Source: Chloroflexota bacterium (GTDB lineage Bacteria > Chloroflexota > Anaerolineae > JAAYZQ01). Taken from it: a DNA stretch of 64,000 bases. The translations under genes and the position numbers were made by a program. The stretch is taken from the NCBI GenBank assembly GCA_018606645.1, contig JAGVRI010000002.1:248001-312000 (forward strand), in the 5' to 3' direction. This document shows, one piece after another, positions 45,290-56,736 of this stretch. Under the pieces are notes generated by a model. The model saw nothing but the letters and a program-made list of their open reading frames with translations, searched no databases and had not been told where the DNA came from. Positions within the stretch are counted from its first letter, which is position 1. Every line of letters begins with the position of its first letter.

Positions 45290-48200
45290 ATGTCACGCCC
45301 AAGAACCTGGATCGCCCTGGCCCTCGTCACCCTGATCGTCCTGATTACCTGTGGCCTGGTCAGCAGCATCTGGGTTGCCTTCCGTCTACCTCAGCAGATG
45401 GGGACGCAAGAGACCTTGGTTCTGGGGTCCAGCCTCCTCATCCCCGGCGCCCCAGGCGCATTGCATGTCCGGGTCCAACGCCACGATACCGCCGCCCCGA
45501 TCGCCGGCGCCAGGGTCCAGGTCTCGTTACAGCCTGAGGATGGCGAAAAGGCACAGATTCTCTACACCGGCACCACCGCCGCCGACGGGCACGTAGCCGC
45601 CCAGTTCACCGTCCCCGAGGTGGCCAATCCCAGCCAGCGCCTGATCGTCGAAACCTGGTCTGATTGGGGGCACGATAGCCTGGAACAAACGGTCACGATC
45701 CGGCGCACGTACAAGATCCTGATCACCACGGACAAACCGATCTACCAGCCCGGCCAGTCGATCCTGATCCGCGCCCTGGCCCTGGGTGCGTTTGACCGCC
45801 GTCCGGCGGCCAACGCCCCGGTAGAGGTCACGGTGGCGGATGCCAAAGGCAACAAAGTCTTTCGCCAGACGGCGACGACCTCCGCATATGGCATCGCCTC
45901 CTGGACTTTTCCCCTGGCCGATCAAGTGAACGAAGGCAACTACAAGATCACCGCCACCCTGGCCGACACGACCTCGGAAAAGACGGTGGCCGTTCGATCC
46001 TATGTCCTGCCCAAATTCAAGGTCAGCGCTGTGACCGATGATACGTTCTACCGGCCGGGTCAGCGGGTGACCGGACGGGTCGAGGCCGCTTATTTCTTTG
46101 GCAAGCCGGTGGACGGCGGCCAGGTGCAGCTCACCGGCTGGGTGTACGACGTCGAACGGCGGCAGGTGATGGACCTGCAGGGAACGACCGACGCTCACGG
46201 CCAATTCGCCTTCGAGTTCAACCTGCCCGAGTACCTGGTCGGCGCCGCCGAGGCCGGCGTCGCCGATTTCATCCTGGAAGTGGCGGTCACCGACGGAGCG
46301 GCCCACACCGAGCAGGTCAGCCTCCGCATCCCGGTGGCTCAGCAAGGCATCGTCATCGAGGCCGTTCCGGAAAGCGGAGAACTCAAGCCCGGTCTGGAAA
46401 ACATCCTCTATCTGCTGACCGCCTATCCGGACGGCACGCCAGCCGAATGCGACCTGACGGTGAACATCAATAACCAGCCGTACTCGGCCCACACCGGGCC
46501 GTATGGCCTGGGCGAACTCCGACTGACCCCCGACAGCCCCTACGCCGAAGTGCACCTGACGGCCCGCGACCGCCTGGGCCACACCGGTGAGGCAGATCTG
46601 TTCATCGAGGGCCAATATTGGGGGTTCCAAGTCCTGCTCCGCCCCGAGCGGGCCACCTACCGCGTCGGCGAGACGATGAATCTGGAAGTGTTGAGCACCG
46701 AATCCAGCGGCTCGGTCTTTCTGGATATCACCCGCGAGGGACAGACCCTCTCCACCCGCGCCCTGGAGATCCAGAACGGGCGCGCCTCGGCGGCGGTGGA
46801 CCTGACCCCCGACCTGTACGGGACGCTGACCCTCCATGCCTACCGGCCTGTGCTCTCTGGCGAGATCGTCCGCGATACCCGTCTGGTCGTGGTGGACGCG
46901 CCAGTGGACCTAGCGCTCCGCACCCAACTAGACCGGGAGGTGTACCGCCCGGGAGAAACGGCGAAGCTGCAGATCGATGTCGTGGGGCCAGACGGCCAGG
47001 GGGTCCAGTCCGCGTTGGGGTTGGCCATCGTGGACGAATCGGTGTTTGCCCTCCAGGAGCAGGACCCCGGCTTTGCCCGGCTTTATTTCCTGTTGGAGAA
47101 GGAGCTGCTGGAGCCCAAGTTTGACCTTCATGGGCTCTCCTTCCCCGAACTGCTGGCGAGCGCCGAAGACACACAACTCCGCCAGGCCAGGGATGTCGCC
47201 GCCAAAGCCTCGCTGGCCAGCGTCCCCGAATCGCCCTTTGGCCTCCGCGCCAACTCCCGGGAACTCAAGTACCGGATGGCCCAGGAGCGTCAGAGCCGTC
47301 TATTGAATGGACTGGTGCAGGTCACATACCCCGTCTTGTTGCTGATCCCGGTCATCGCCTTGGTCGCCCTGGGCTACAGCCTGTGGCGAGAGCGGGTGCT
47401 GGGCCGATCGCTGGCTGTCGGGTTCGGCCTGCCCCTTCTACTGCTGGGCTGGTTCGCTCTCGTCCTGTTTCTAATCCCCCTGCCGAACGCCCCGTGGGCG
47501 CAGACCCCCGGGGACAAGCTGTCATACCTGCTCGACTCGGCTGGCCCAGTCCTTCTCTGTGTCGGCGGACCGTTGATCCTGGGCGGATTGGTCGGCAGCG
47601 TGGGCCTGGTCGTGCGTGCGATCCGGAAGCGGGAACGACCGCTGGGCCTCGCCCTGCTGATGCTGGCCTGGTACGCCATCCTGCTGCCGCTGTTCACCTT
47701 CGTCCTGTTCCAGAGTGGACAGGGTGAACCGAGGCCGGCGGCGGCCATCGCTTTTGTGGTCACCTACTTGCTGTTGTCTTTTGCCTTTGCCATTCGCGCT
47801 GCCGGCTTTGCTTTTCAGCGTCAGGGGTGGGCCATGGTCGCTGCGGCCTGCACCGCCCTCCTGGCTCTCTTTGTGGTGATCGGTCCTGTTCTGGCCGTTA
47901 CGGCAGGAGCGCTGCCATTTGCTGCCGGGGCACCCGCTCCCATTGGTTTGGGTGAGGAACGGGACGAGTTTGACCTGGCGATGCCTGCCATGGAACTGCC
48001 CAAAGCAGCCGTGCCCACCCAGGTCCCCGCCCAGCCGTCGGCCGAAGGCCAGGCCCCAGCTCAGGAAGCACCGCTCCTGCGCCAGTTCTTCCCGGAGACC
48101 ATGTATTGGAACCCGGAGGCGGTCACCGATCCCGGCGGCCACTGGCAGACCGATCTCCCACTGGCCCATACCATCACCACCTGGCGGCTGACCGCCTTGG

Positions 48201-50218
48201 CCAGCGCGCAAGACGGTCGTCTGGGCGCGACCACCGAACCGATCCGCGTCTTTCAGGACTTTTTTGTAGATATTGACCTCCCCCTGGCCCTCACCCAGGG
48301 CGATGAGGTGTCCATGCCCGTGGCGGTGTACAACTACCTGGACACCAGCCAGCGAGTCCAGTTATCGCTGGAAGCGCAGGACTGGTTCAAGCTCCTGGGC
48401 GAACCAACCCAGATCGTGGAAGTGGCGCCGGGCGATGTGACCGTGGTCTATTTCCCCATCCGGGTGATCGCCACTCAGGGCCGCTTCCGACCGGTGGTGA
48501 CCGCCATCGGCGAGAAGATGAGCGACGCGACGACCCTGCGCCACGACGTCCAGATCGTGCCCAACGGCAAACGATTCGATCACACCTTTTCCGATCGCCT
48601 GGAGCATGACCTGGAGCAGACGGTCACCATCCCCAAAGAGGCCATCCCTGGCACATCGCAGATCTATGTCAAAATCTACCCTGGTATCCTGAGCCAGGTG
48701 GTGGAGGGCCTGGATGCCCTGTTGCGCATGCCCTTCGGCTGTTTCGAGCAGACGAGCTCTACCACCTACCCTAACGTCCTGGTGCTGGACTATCTGAAGA
48801 CAACTCAGCAATCCAGCCCTGAAGTGCAAATGAAAGCCGAGCAGTATATCAATCTGGGGTACCAGCGGCTCACCACCTTTGAGGTGCCGGGCGGCGGGTT
48901 CTCCCTCTTTGGGCAGGCGCCAGCGGACCGGATGCTGACCGCCTACGGGCTGATGGAATTCACCGACATGGCTCGCGTCCACCCCGTGGATGAGGCCATG
49001 CTGACCCGCGCCGCCCAATGGCTCCTCTCCCAGCAACAGAGCGATGGCAGTTGGGAGAACGACCGGGGGTTGGTCCACGAATCGTCCTGGAGCAACCTGG
49101 GCAACGAGCGACTTCCGGTGACCGCCTACATCGTCTGGGCCTTGAGCGAAGCCGGGTACGGCGATGAATCCGGCGCCCAGAAGGGGTTGGACTATGTCCG
49201 CGAATTCTGGCAAGAGGCGGAAGATCCGTACGTACTGGCCCTGGTGGCGAACGCTCTGGCCGCTGCGGACCCTGAGGGCGGCGCCACCGAAGCCGCTCTG
49301 GACCGCCTGGCCGAACAGGCGATCCGCGAAGGAAATGGGGTCTACTGGAAGAGCAACATCGCCACCTTTATGGGCGCTACCGGTCAGACCGGCTCGATCG
49401 AGACCACCGCTCTGGCCGCCTATGCCTTTCTCCGGGCGGAACGGCACCCCGATCTGGCCAACCAGGCCCTCACCTATTTGATCCAGCAGAAGGATAGCTA
49501 CGGCACCTGGCATTCGACCCAGGCTACCATCCTCACCCTCAAGGCGCTGTTGCTCTCCGTTCGGAAGGGCGAAGAAGGCGCCCAGGCCACAGTCCGGGTC
49601 TGGCTGAACGGCGAAGAGGCCGATCCAATATCGATCGGACCGGAGAACGCCGATGTTGTCCACCTGGTGACCTTCAGCGAACCGCCGGTGCCCGGTGAGA
49701 ACAAACTCCGGATCACGCTCCAGGGCAAAGGCAATCTGATGTTCCAGATCAACAGCCGTTACTACCTGCCCTGGGACCGTGTCCCGGATCTGGTGTCCGA
49801 AAAGCCGCTGATGGACATTTCGGTCAACTATGACCGGACCCAACTGGCCGTCAACGACACCATCCAGGTCTCGGTCCATGTCGCCCTGGCCGAGGGGACG
49901 GCCCGACAGGCCATTATTGACCTGGGTATCCCGCCTGGCTTTGAGGTGCTCCAGGAAGACCTGGCTGACCTGGTCGCCCGCTACAGCGATCTGCCATCCG
50001 ATTATCCGGGGACCAGGTTCTCGCGCTTTGACCTGACCGGGCGGCAGATCATCGTCTATCTGGAGGGGCTGAAGGCCGGTCAGCCGTTCGATTTCGGCTA
50101 CCGCATCCGCGCCCGCTACCCGATCAAGGCCCAGACGCCCCCCAGCAGCGCCTACGATTATTACAGTCCAGAGGTGCAGGCCTTCTCCGCGCCCACCTCC
50201 CTCGAAGTCGTACCCTAG
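45290..50218 (+). CDS. Bacterial alpha-2-macroglobulin-like protein with an internal six-helix membrane segment
   Basis: 1642 residues with SD GGAGG. An N-terminal helix (IALALVTLIVLITCGLVSS) is followed by MG-type domains: YKILITTDKPIYQPGQSIL (near 145) and ARDRLGHTGEADLF, with the MG2-type GQ motif. Between about 665 and 875 there are roughly six hydrophobic helices, absent from standard family members. Then a macroglobulin domain leads to the thioester domain with PFGCFEQTSSTTYP (Cys near 1150), which keeps the Cys and Gln of the CxEQ thioester, and the QQQSDGSWEND repeats. It should be a surface protease trap. The membrane insert is unusual (see findings). Confidence 0.85.
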   Translation: MSRPRTWIALALVTLIVLITCGLVSSIWVAFRLPQQMGTQETLVLGSSLLIPGAPGALHVRVQRHDTAAPIAGARVQVSLQPEDGEKAQILYTGTTAADGHVAAQFTVPEVANPSQRLIVETWSDWGHDSLEQTVTIRRTYKILITTDKPIYQPGQSILIRALALGAFDRRPAANAPVEVTVADAKGNKVFRQTATTSAYGIASWTFPLADQVNEGNYKITATLADTTSEKTVAVRSYVLPKFKVSAVTDDTFYRPGQRVTGRVEAAYFFGKPVDGGQVQLTGWVYDVERRQVMDLQGTTDAHGQFAFEFNLPEYLVGAAEAGVADFILEVAVTDGAAHTEQVSLRIPVAQQGIVIEAVPESGELKPGLENILYLLTAYPDGTPAECDLTVNINNQPYSAHTGPYGLGELRLTPDSPYAEVHLTARDRLGHTGEADLFIEGQYWGFQVLLRPERATYRVGETMNLEVLSTESSGSVFLDITREGQTLSTRALEIQNGRASAAVDLTPDLYGTLTLHAYRPVLSGEIVRDTRLVVVDAPVDLALRTQLDREVYRPGETAKLQIDVVGPDGQGVQSALGLAIVDESVFALQEQDPGFARLYFLLEKELLEPKFDLHGLSFPELLASAEDTQLRQARDVAAKASLASVPESPFGLRANSRELKYRMAQERQSRLLNGLVQVTYPVLLLIPVIALVALGYSLWRERVLGRSLAVGFGLPLLLLGWFALVLFLIPLPNAPWAQTPGDKLSYLLDSAGPVLLCVGGPLILGGLVGSVGLVVRAIRKRERPLGLALLMLAWYAILLPLFTFVLFQSGQGEPRPAAAIAFVVTYLLLSFAFAIRAAGFAFQRQGWAMVAAACTALLALFVVIGPVLAVTAGALPFAAGAPAPIGLGEERDEFDLAMPAMELPKAAVPTQVPAQPSAEGQAPAQEAPLLRQFFPETMYWNPEAVTDPGGHWQTDLPLAHTITTWRLTALASAQDGRLGATTEPIRVFQDFFVDIDLPLALTQGDEVSMPVAVYNYLDTSQRVQLSLEAQDWFKLLGEPTQIVEVAPGDVTVVYFPIRVIATQGRFRPVVTAIGEKMSDATTLRHDVQIVPNGKRFDHTFSDRLEHDLEQTVTIPKEAIPGTSQIYVKIYPGILSQVVEGLDALLRMPFGCFEQTSSTTYPNVLVLDYLKTTQQSSPEVQMKAEQYINLGYQRLTTFEVPGGGFSLFGQAPADRMLTAYGLMEFTDMARVHPVDEAMLTRAAQWLLSQQQSDGSWENDRGLVHESSWSNLGNERLPVTAYIVWALSEAGYGDESGAQKGLDYVREFWQEAEDPYVLALVANALAAADPEGGATEAALDRLAEQAIREGNGVYWKSNIATFMGATGQTGSIETTALAAYAFLRAERHPDLANQALTYLIQQKDSYGTWHSTQATILTLKALLLSVRKGEEGAQATVRVWLNGEEADPISIGPENADVVHLVTFSEPPVPGENKLRITLQGKGNLMFQINSRYYLPWDRVPDLVSEKPLMDISVNYDRTQLAVNDTIQVSVHVALAEGTARQAIIDLGIPPGFEVLQEDLADLVARYSDLPSDYPGTRFSRFDLTGRQIIVYLEGLKAGQPFDFGYRIRARYPIKAQTPPSSAYDYYSPEVQAFSAPTSLEVVP

Positions 50219-50415
50219 CGGTCATTCGGCAGCCCTCCCGCAGGTTCACCCCCTGCGGGAGGGCCGGTGCGAACATACCAAGAGCCTCAAACTGCCGCCC
50301 ATGGGACCGTTGTACTCGCCATTGATATCGTAAGGGGACGAGGCACTTCGCGTGACCACCTGTCGGTGGAATCGCCGCGAATGGGGCAGAAGCACCTGGG
50401 TTTATTACGTTGCTC

Positions 50416-50872
50416 CGTCGAAAATAGACCGCTCCCCGCACACGGGAGTCGAGGCTTTAGCCGGTGAACCGCCTGAAGGCTCCACTCCCCCACCCGCAGT
50501 CGCGCCCTCAGCCGCCGGCTCCTGGGCATTCTCATCCCTCGTGGCGCCCCTCACTGGGCATGACTCCTCCTCCATCGAAAATAGACCGCTCCCTGCACAC
50601 GGGAGTCGAGGCTTTAGCCGGGCCACCGCCTGAAGGCTCCACTCCCCCACCCGCAGTCGCGCCCTCCGCCGCCGGCTCCTGGGCATTTTCATCCCCCGTG
50701 GCGCCCTGCCGTGCATGGCAACCCCGTCGAAAATAGGTCGCTCCCCGCACACGGGAGTCGAGGCTTTAGCCGGTGAACCGCCTGAAGGCTCCACTCCCCC
50801 ACCGGGGTCGAGGCCTCAGCCGCCAGTCCCCCCGTATTTTCATCCATCGTGGCGCCCCGTCCGGGCTGGGCG
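50416..50872. repeat. Three tandem ~155-bp repeats in the spacer after the macroglobulin gene
   Basis: Units begin at TCGAAAATAG(A/G)CCGCTCCC near 50418, 50575 and 50727, spaced 157 and 152 bp. Each contains CACACGGGAGTCGAGGCTTTAGCCG, GAAGGCTCCACTCCCCCACC, GCCGCCGGCTCCTGGGCATT and TCATCCCTCGTGGCGCCC. Related pieces occur at 24783, 29226, 36275 and 45110. The whole stretch 50219-50994 has no gene. Confidence 0.85.
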
Positions 50873-50994
50873 CGACCTGGCTCGTGCCACCCACCCTTGC
50901 GGTGCGACCGAGGTTCGGAGATAATGGCAGATAAGGGCTGGCGATTCATCAAAATCTTCCTTACGACCTCTTACCCAGCCTGTCCAAGTATGCC

Positions 50995-51056
50995 GCCCAA
51001 CGGTGGCGGCTGAGCCGACGCCGCCTGCGGCGGCAAGGCTCAGCCGCATGTTGAGC
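50995..51056 (-). other. attC-like recombination site B1
   Basis: 62-bp palindrome from GCCCAAC to GTTGAGC, both fitting the attC cores. Arms GCGGCTGAGCC / GGCTCAGCCGC are perfectly paired with a GC-rich inner loop (GCCGCCTGCGGCGGC). It lies 12 bp downstream of the stop of the giant subtilase gene (minus strand), the place of a cassette attC. Confidence 0.75.
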
Positions 51057-51067
51057 AGCCCTTCTGG

Positions 51068-54000
51068 CTATGGCCGCCAATTCCTGAAAACGAGTGGTAT
51101 GTAGATATAGCAACGTGGTTTTTCGGACACAGTGATAACAAACTCCTGTTCAGCAAATGTCCCCTCTCCATCGGTAACACGAAGTACAACGAGATGCTGA
51201 CCCACATCATCGTCGTCCGGCGTGCCGGCGAGGGTCGCCGTGCCGTCGCCGTGGTCCACGAGCGTGAGCCAGGTGGGGAGCGTCGGTGCGGTGATGGTGA
51301 GGCTGTCGCCGTGGATGAGGTCGGGGTCATCGGTGGCGACAGCGTAGGTGTAGGGCGCGTCCTGCATGGCGGTGAGCACCGGCGCGCTGGCAAAGTACGG
51401 CGCGTCGTTAACGTTGGCCACGGTGATGGTGAAGGACTGCGTATCGCTCAGCCCGCTGCGGTCGACCACGCGCAGCACCACGGGGTGCTGGCCCACGTCG
51501 GCGTTGGAGGGCGTGCCGGCGAGGGTCGCCGTGCCGTCGCCGTGGTCCACGAGCGTGAGCCAGGTGGGGAGCGTCGGTGCGGTGATGGTTAGCGCGTCGC
51601 CGTGGATGAGGTCGGGGTCTTCGGCAGCGATGGCGTAGGTGTAGGGTGTGCCTTGCGTGGCGGTGAGCACCGGCGCGCTGGCAAAGTAAGGTGCGTCGTT
51701 TTTGCTGGCACAGCCCCCCGACCCGGCCACGACCCCCGCGCTGCCCGCTTCGCTCCAGATGCCGCCCTCGTTGCGCGCCTTGACGCTGACATAGTAGGTC
51801 TGTCCGGGCAGCAGCGAGAGGTTAGTGCGGGTGATGGCGGTCAGGGTGGTGAACGTCCAGTTGATCACCTCCGCGCCGCCGGGAGCGACGCCGATGGCGT
51901 ATTGGTAGCGGTCAATGGCGCTTTCGGGGTCGTTGGCTGACCAGTAGGCCGAGAGGGTATCCGGCGTGGCGGCAGCGCAGGCCGTGACCGAGGGCGCGGG
52001 CGGCGCAGTGACGTCGTTGATATAGCCGGCATAGTCCACGGTGAAGGTCGTGGCCGAGTTGGGCGCGATCTCCATCCCGCCGGCGGGGATGGGTGTGCCG
52101 CTGCCACTGGATTCCGGCATCCGCGCTCCGGAGACGGTTAGGGTGTACGTGCCACGAGGGATGAGTGTGCTAAAGTCATATAGAGCGCGATACACGGTAG
52201 GCGCGAGCCATGAGCCGTTGTAAAAGTCCGTGTATCTTACCTGATTCGGGCCAATAAACGCTATCTGCGGCGCGACCTTCGTGTCCATCTCCCGGCTGAA
52301 CAGCACATCAAACGCCACGGTCTGGATGCCGACCGGGCTTTCCGGCGTCAGCGTGACCGCGCGCACGTAGGCCGGGGCGAGGGCCGAGGGCTGTGTCAGC
52401 ACCGGGCTATAGAGCACCGTGCCCAACGTATAGTCGTCGCTAAAGTCCCAGATACGCCCGCGGATGGCTGCGGCGCTCGTCGTCCCCCACCAATTGCCGC
52501 GGGCGTCCACCGTCGGCAGCACCGTCTTGGGCACCAGGTCCTCGACGTCGTATGCGCCGGTGTTGAACTCAAAATTGTTGTCCGTGAGCGCCGCCGGCGC
52601 CCCCGCCGTGATCTTGACCGCGCTACCGCCGATGTTGGTGAAGGTGTTGTGCTGCGCCGTCGCGGAGCCGGCGATCTCCAGCCCCACGCCGGCCGTGTTG
52701 GCGATGAGGTTATGTTCCACCACGCCGCCGCCGACCCGGATGCCGCTGGCGTTCCCTACCAGCCGGTTTTCGGCCACGACGGACGGGTTGCCGGAGACAG
52801 CCCAGCCGGGGGCGTTCTCCACGTTGTTACCGCGCACTGTGCTGCCGATGCCCACGCTGATGCCGCCGCCGTGGACATCATTGCCACGCACGGTGCTGCC
52901 GCTGCCGGCGCTGATGCCGCCGTCGCGGACGGTGTTACCCAACACTGAGCCGCTGCCCAGGCTGATACCACCTTGGACGGTGTTACTCAAGACTGAGCCG
53001 CTACCCAGATTGATACCGCCGTTCGTGACGGTGTTGTGCTGCACCGTACCTCCGCCCAGGGCGATTGCGCCCGCGGCGGTGCTGTCGGCGACAGTACCGA
53101 TCCCGTTGATGGTGATGCCGCCGTGGGCGGTGGTATCCTGGATGATGCTGCCGCTGCCTGCTGTGATGCTCCCGGCAATGGTACTTGCCAGCACCTGTGA
53201 TCTGTTGGGCAAACTCAGGCCGCCGCCGCGGATGGCGGTACGATGGACGTAAGCGCTGAACCATTCATAAGAGTGGTAAATGCGCAGGCCGGATAAGCCA
53301 TCCGCCACATACGCGTATCCGCCGGAGACGGCCACGCCTAAGGCCAGATCGGGCGTGTCGTAGAAGCCGACCTCGGCGGGATGGGCCGGGTCGGAGACGT
53401 CAATCACGCGCAGGCCGGCCTCCCCATCCGCCACATAGGCGTACCCGCCAGAGATGGCCACGCTGTACGCCTGACCGGGCGTGTTGTAGAAGCCGACCTC
53501 GGCGGGATGGGCCGGGTCGGAGACGTCAATCACGCGCAGGCCGGATAAGCCATCCGCCACATACGCGTATCCGCTGGACACGGCCACGCCCCAGGCATAG
53601 CCGGGCGTGTAGTAGTAGCCGACCTCGGCGGGATGGGCCGGGTCGGAGATGTCAATCACGCGCAGGCCGGCCTGCCTAACCGCCACATACGCGTACCCGC
53701 CAGAGACGGCCACGCCCTGGGCCTGATTGGGCGTGTCGTAGAAGCCGACCTCGGCGGGGTGGGCTGGGTCGGAGACGTCAATGATGCGCAGGCCGGCACC
53801 CCTATCCGCCACATACGCGTATCCGCCAGAGATGGCCACGTCGAAGGCGTCACCGGGCGTGTCGTAGAAGCCGACCTCGGCGGGATGGGCCGGGTCGGAG
53901 ACGTCAATCACGCGCAGGCCGGATAAGCCATCCGCCACATACGCGTATCCGCCAGAGATGGCCACGTCGAAGTCGTCACCGGGCGTGTCGTAGAAGCCGA

Positions 54001-56341
54001 CCTCGGCGGGATGGGCCGGGTCGGAGACGTCAATGATGTGCAGGCCAAAGTCTTCATCCGCCACGTACGCGTATTCGCCCGACACAGCCACGCCTCTGGC
54101 TGGACCACCGGGCGTGTAGGAGAAGCCGACCTCGACGGGAGCGGAGACAGCCGCGCCGCCTGTCATGTCGCTATCTTGGAGCCACAAAGGGCTAAACTCG
54201 ATGGCGCAGTTCATTCCGCCGCCGGTCAGCGTGACGTGGTCCAGGAACGGCGTGGCGTTGGCGCAGCCGATGCCCTGCGCCGCACCCTCGATGCGCACGT
54301 GGCGCAAGAGGTTGCCGCCCTGGTACGTCCCGCTCACCGTCGCCTGCGCGTCCACGCTCGGATCGTCAAAGAAGATGCGCCCCCAGCTCCCGCCCGCGTG
54401 CGACATGAAGCGGATCGGCTGCGTCGCTGTCCCGTCGGCGATCAGCGTGCCGCCCACGTTGAGGTTGTAGTTGCCGTTGAAGCGCACCACCGTCCCGGCC
54501 TGGATGGTCAGCGTGTAGCCCGGCGCGATGCCGACGTTGCAGTCCAGGATGTAGGTCTTGTCATTCGTCCAGGTCATATCCTCGGCGATGGTGCCGCAAA
54601 CGTGCTCGTCGCTGCTGCGGGTGGTGACGGTGAGCGGGATGGTCGTGGTGTACGCGCCGCCGTTGGCGGCAACGAGGAGGGTGAAGGGGATGGGGTGGTT
54701 GTAGCCTGCGCCGCTGGCGACGGTGAACGAATAGTCCGGGCTGCTGACGCCGCTCGCGCCGGCGGGGATGTCGCCGTAGGAGGCAGTGTCGTTCGTCAGC
54801 GTCACGTAGGGGTCGGCGGTGGAAAGCACGCCGGTTACGCCGGTCGCGTCGGCCCAGGCGTTGCGCAGGGTCACTGCGAGGGTCGCCGCCGCGCCGGGCG
54901 TCGGGCGGCCGAGCGGGTCGCCGTTCACGCTCATCGCGGAAAGCGTCAGGACGGGGTGGGGTTCTTGCATCGCGGCGGCGGCGTTGATCCGCCCCGCGCC
55001 GAGTTTTCCTGCATAGGCCGGGTTGAGCGCGTCAATGGCGTCCGCCGTCTGGAGCAGTTGGTTGCGCACCAGCGCCGGCGTCCAGCCCGGCCAGCGGCTG
55101 CGCACCAGCGCCGCCAACCCGGAGACGAACGCGGTGGAGAGGGACGTGCCGTCGGCGGGGCCCCAGTCGCCGCCCAGGAAGGTGGTCGTGATGGTTGCGC
55201 CAGGCGCGCTCAGGTCCACCCACGCGCCATAGTTGCTGAAACTGACCTTATGGTCGGCGTCGTCCGTCGCGGCCACGGCCAGGACGTTTTCGTAGGCGGC
55301 CGGATAAAAGGGCGTGGCGACGTTGTCGTTGCCCGCGCCGCCCACCACCACCGCGCCCTTGCCGACGGCATAGTCCACCGCGTCGCGCAGCAGGTTGGAG
55401 TAGGCGTAGCCCCCCAGGCTGAGATTGATGACGTGTGCGCCCTTGTTCGTGGCATAGATCACGCCCAGCGCGATGTCGGAGTAGTTGGCGACACCCGAAT
55501 CAGCCATTACCTTCACCGGCATGAGGCGGCAGTTCCAGCACACGCCGGCGATACCCACGCCGTCGTTCGCCACTGCTGCCGCGACGCCCGCGACCTGCGT
55601 GCCGTGGCCGTTGCCGTCGGCGACGTTGTTCGAGCCATGGACAAAGTTCCAGCCGCGCACGTCGTCCACGTAGCCGTTGTTGTCGTCGTCGAGGCTGTTG
55701 GCGGCGATCTCGCCGGGGTTGACCCACAGGCGGTTCACCAGGTCGGGGTGGGTCAGGTCGAGGCCCGAGTCCACCGCTGCGATGATGACGGTCTGCGTCC
55801 CTGTCACCACATCCCAGGCGGCGGGGGCTTGAATCTTGGTCAGGCCCCACTGTTGGGGGAAGAGCGGGTCGTTGGGAACGGCGATTGCATGGGCGATGTA
55901 ATCTGGCTCGGCGTATTCGACGGCCGGGTCGGCGGCAAGGGCGGCGATCAGCGCGGTGGACTCAGTGCCGGGGGCCAGGTCGAGGCGGTAGATGCGTTCC
56001 AGACCGACACCCGAAGGGCCTGCGGAATCTTTCAGGTCTGTCATCAGTAGGGGGCGTGCCGTCTGCACCTCCGGCGCGGTCAGCAGGCGGTCGAGCGTCG
56101 CCTCTCCGGTGCACAGTGCGCCGCTCGCGCTGCGGACGGGTTGCACGCCCTGGCGGAATTTGACGATGATACGGTCGGGGACGGCGGGGTAGGAGGGCCC
56201 TTGGAGACCTGTCGGGTTTCCAAAACCTGGCAGGTCTAGGTTTGTCTCAGCAGCGTGGGAGGGCCGCGCGGCGGCCGGCCGGTATGCCAGGCTGCTGATG
56301 GCCACCAGGAGAACCAACAGAACGGTGAACCGTTTTCTCAT
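51068..56341 (-). CDS. Giant secreted subtilisin-like serine protease with LVIVD-repeat, beta-helix and Ig-like domains
   Basis: 1757 residues with a signal peptide at 1-28. The S8 domain shows Asp near 190 ([13 protein letters not shown]), His near 248 ([11 protein letters not shown]) and Ser near 400 ([15 protein letters not shown]). Residues about 735-1025 hold seven to eight 42-residue LVIVD repeats ([20 protein letters not shown]). A right-handed beta-helix of Ser/Gly/Asn repeats follows, then fibronectin-like and two tandem cadherin/He_PIG-like domains. The end is [14 protein letters not shown]. It is expected to be a surface adhesin-protease. It lies between attC-like sites B1 and B2, like a cassette gene of unusual size. 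SD GGAGG. Confidence 0.92.
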   Translation of the reverse strand: MRKRFTVLLVLLVAISSLAYRPAAARPSHAAETNLDLPGFGNPTGLQGPSYPAVPDRIIVKFRQGVQPVRSASGALCTGEATLDRLLTAPEVQTARPLLMTDLKDSAGPSGVGLERIYRLDLAPGTESTALIAALAADPAVEYAEPDYIAHAIAVPNDPLFPQQWGLTKIQAPAAWDVVTGTQTVIIAAVDSGLDLTHPDLVNRLWVNPGEIAANSLDDDNNGYVDDVRGWNFVHGSNNVADGNGHGTQVAGVAAAVANDGVGIAGVCWNCRLMPVKVMADSGVANYSDIALGVIYATNKGAHVINLSLGGYAYSNLLRDAVDYAVGKGAVVVGGAGNDNVATPFYPAAYENVLAVAATDDADHKVSFSNYGAWVDLSAPGATITTTFLGGDWGPADGTSLSTAFVSGLAALVRSRWPGWTPALVRNQLLQTADAIDALNPAYAGKLGAGRINAAAAMQEPHPVLTLSAMSVNGDPLGRPTPGAAATLAVTLRNAWADATGVTGVLSTADPYVTLTNDTASYGDIPAGASGVSSPDYSFTVASGAGYNHPIPFTLLVAANGGAYTTTIPLTVTTRSSDEHVCGTIAEDMTWTNDKTYILDCNVGIAPGYTLTIQAGTVVRFNGNYNLNVGGTLIADGTATQPIRFMSHAGGSWGRIFFDDPSVDAQATVSGTYQGGNLLRHVRIEGAAQGIGCANATPFLDHVTLTGGGMNCAIEFSPLWLQDSDMTGGAAVSAPVEVGFSYTPGGPARGVAVSGEYAYVADEDFGLHIIDVSDPAHPAEVGFYDTPGDDFDVAISGGYAYVADGLSGLRVIDVSDPAHPAEVGFYDTPGDAFDVAISGGYAYVADRGAGLRIIDVSDPAHPAEVGFYDTPNQAQGVAVSGGYAYVAVRQAGLRVIDISDPAHPAEVGYYYTPGYAWGVAVSSGYAYVADGLSGLRVIDVSDPAHPAEVGFYNTPGQAYSVAISGGYAYVADGEAGLRVIDVSDPAHPAEVGFYDTPDLALGVAVSGGYAYVADGLSGLRIYHSYEWFSAYVHRTAIRGGGLSLPNRSQVLASTIAGSITAGSGSIIQDTTAHGGITINGIGTVADSTAAGAIALGGGTVQHNTVTNGGINLGSGSVLSNTVQGGISLGSGSVLGNTVRDGGISAGSGSTVRGNDVHGGGISVGIGSTVRGNNVENAPGWAVSGNPSVVAENRLVGNASGIRVGGGVVEHNLIANTAGVGLEIAGSATAQHNTFTNIGGSAVKITAGAPAALTDNNFEFNTGAYDVEDLVPKTVLPTVDARGNWWGTTSAAAIRGRIWDFSDDYTLGTVLYSPVLTQPSALAPAYVRAVTLTPESPVGIQTVAFDVLFSREMDTKVAPQIAFIGPNQVRYTDFYNGSWLAPTVYRALYDFSTLIPRGTYTLTVSGARMPESSGSGTPIPAGGMEIAPNSATTFTVDYAGYINDVTAPPAPSVTACAAATPDTLSAYWSANDPESAIDRYQYAIGVAPGGAEVINWTFTTLTAITRTNLSLLPGQTYYVSVKARNEGGIWSEAGSAGVVAGSGGCASKNDAPYFASAPVLTATQGTPYTYAIAAEDPDLIHGDALTITAPTLPTWLTLVDHGDGTATLAGTPSNADVGQHPVVLRVVDRSGLSDTQSFTITVANVNDAPYFASAPVLTAMQDAPYTYAVATDDPDLIHGDSLTITAPTLPTWLTLVDHGDGTATLAGTPDDDDVGQHLVVLRVTDGEGTFAEQEFVITVSEKPRCYIYIPLVFRNWRP
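53270..54150 (-). repeat. Tandem 126-bp repeats encoding LVIVD units
   Basis: Seven near-identical 126-bp units lie inside the subtilase gene, with constant text such as GCGGATACGCGTATGTGGCG read on the minus strand. Unit-to-unit identity is high (some differ in few bases), showing recent duplication or gene conversion. Confidence 0.85.
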
Positions 56342-56635
56342 CGCACACCTCCATCAGGGTCCAAAATAATTGCTCAGTTCAGGCTTTTTTGCCGGAGCAC
56401 GCTGAGAGCGCAAAGAGATTGGAGAAACCGCCCCAAGAACGCCGACTGGCTCAATCACTGCTCCATCCTCTGCGTCTAGTCCCGCTGTCAAGTGTTGACG
56501 GGAGGTACAACGGTCGGTAGCAGCCCTTGAACCGTCCCAATCACAAACGATTATAACTCCCGGATATTATCACCTCCTTACTGTCGTGCGCAGTACCGCC
56601 CCATTCGGTCAGACGCAAGCGGAGCGAAGCGTCTG
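56342..56635. other. Spacer without a gene
   Basis: About 290 bp upstream of the subtilase, with AT-richer sequence (TTATAACTCCCGGATATTATCACCTCC). A stem-loop GGTCAGACGC / GCGTCTGACC (about 56617-56638) abuts the attC-like site B2 and may be part of a decayed neighbour. Confidence 0.5.
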
Positions 56636-56707
<72 letters not shown>

Positions 56708-56736
56708 CGCCTACCACTTTTTGAAAGCACGTTCTA

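Noticed and set aside
48362-49879. 505-residue minus-strand ORF
   Set aside because: It lies antisense to the macroglobulin thioester domain.
50416-50872. CRISPR array
   Set aside because: The three units are ~155 bp, nearly identical throughout, with no short repeat and variable spacers.
53270-54150. CRISPR or minisatellite array
   Set aside because: The 126-bp period keeps reading frame and encodes LVIVD units of the subtilase.
54011-56050. 679-residue plus-strand ORF
   Set aside because: It is antisense to the subtilase catalytic region and has low-complexity composition from high GC.
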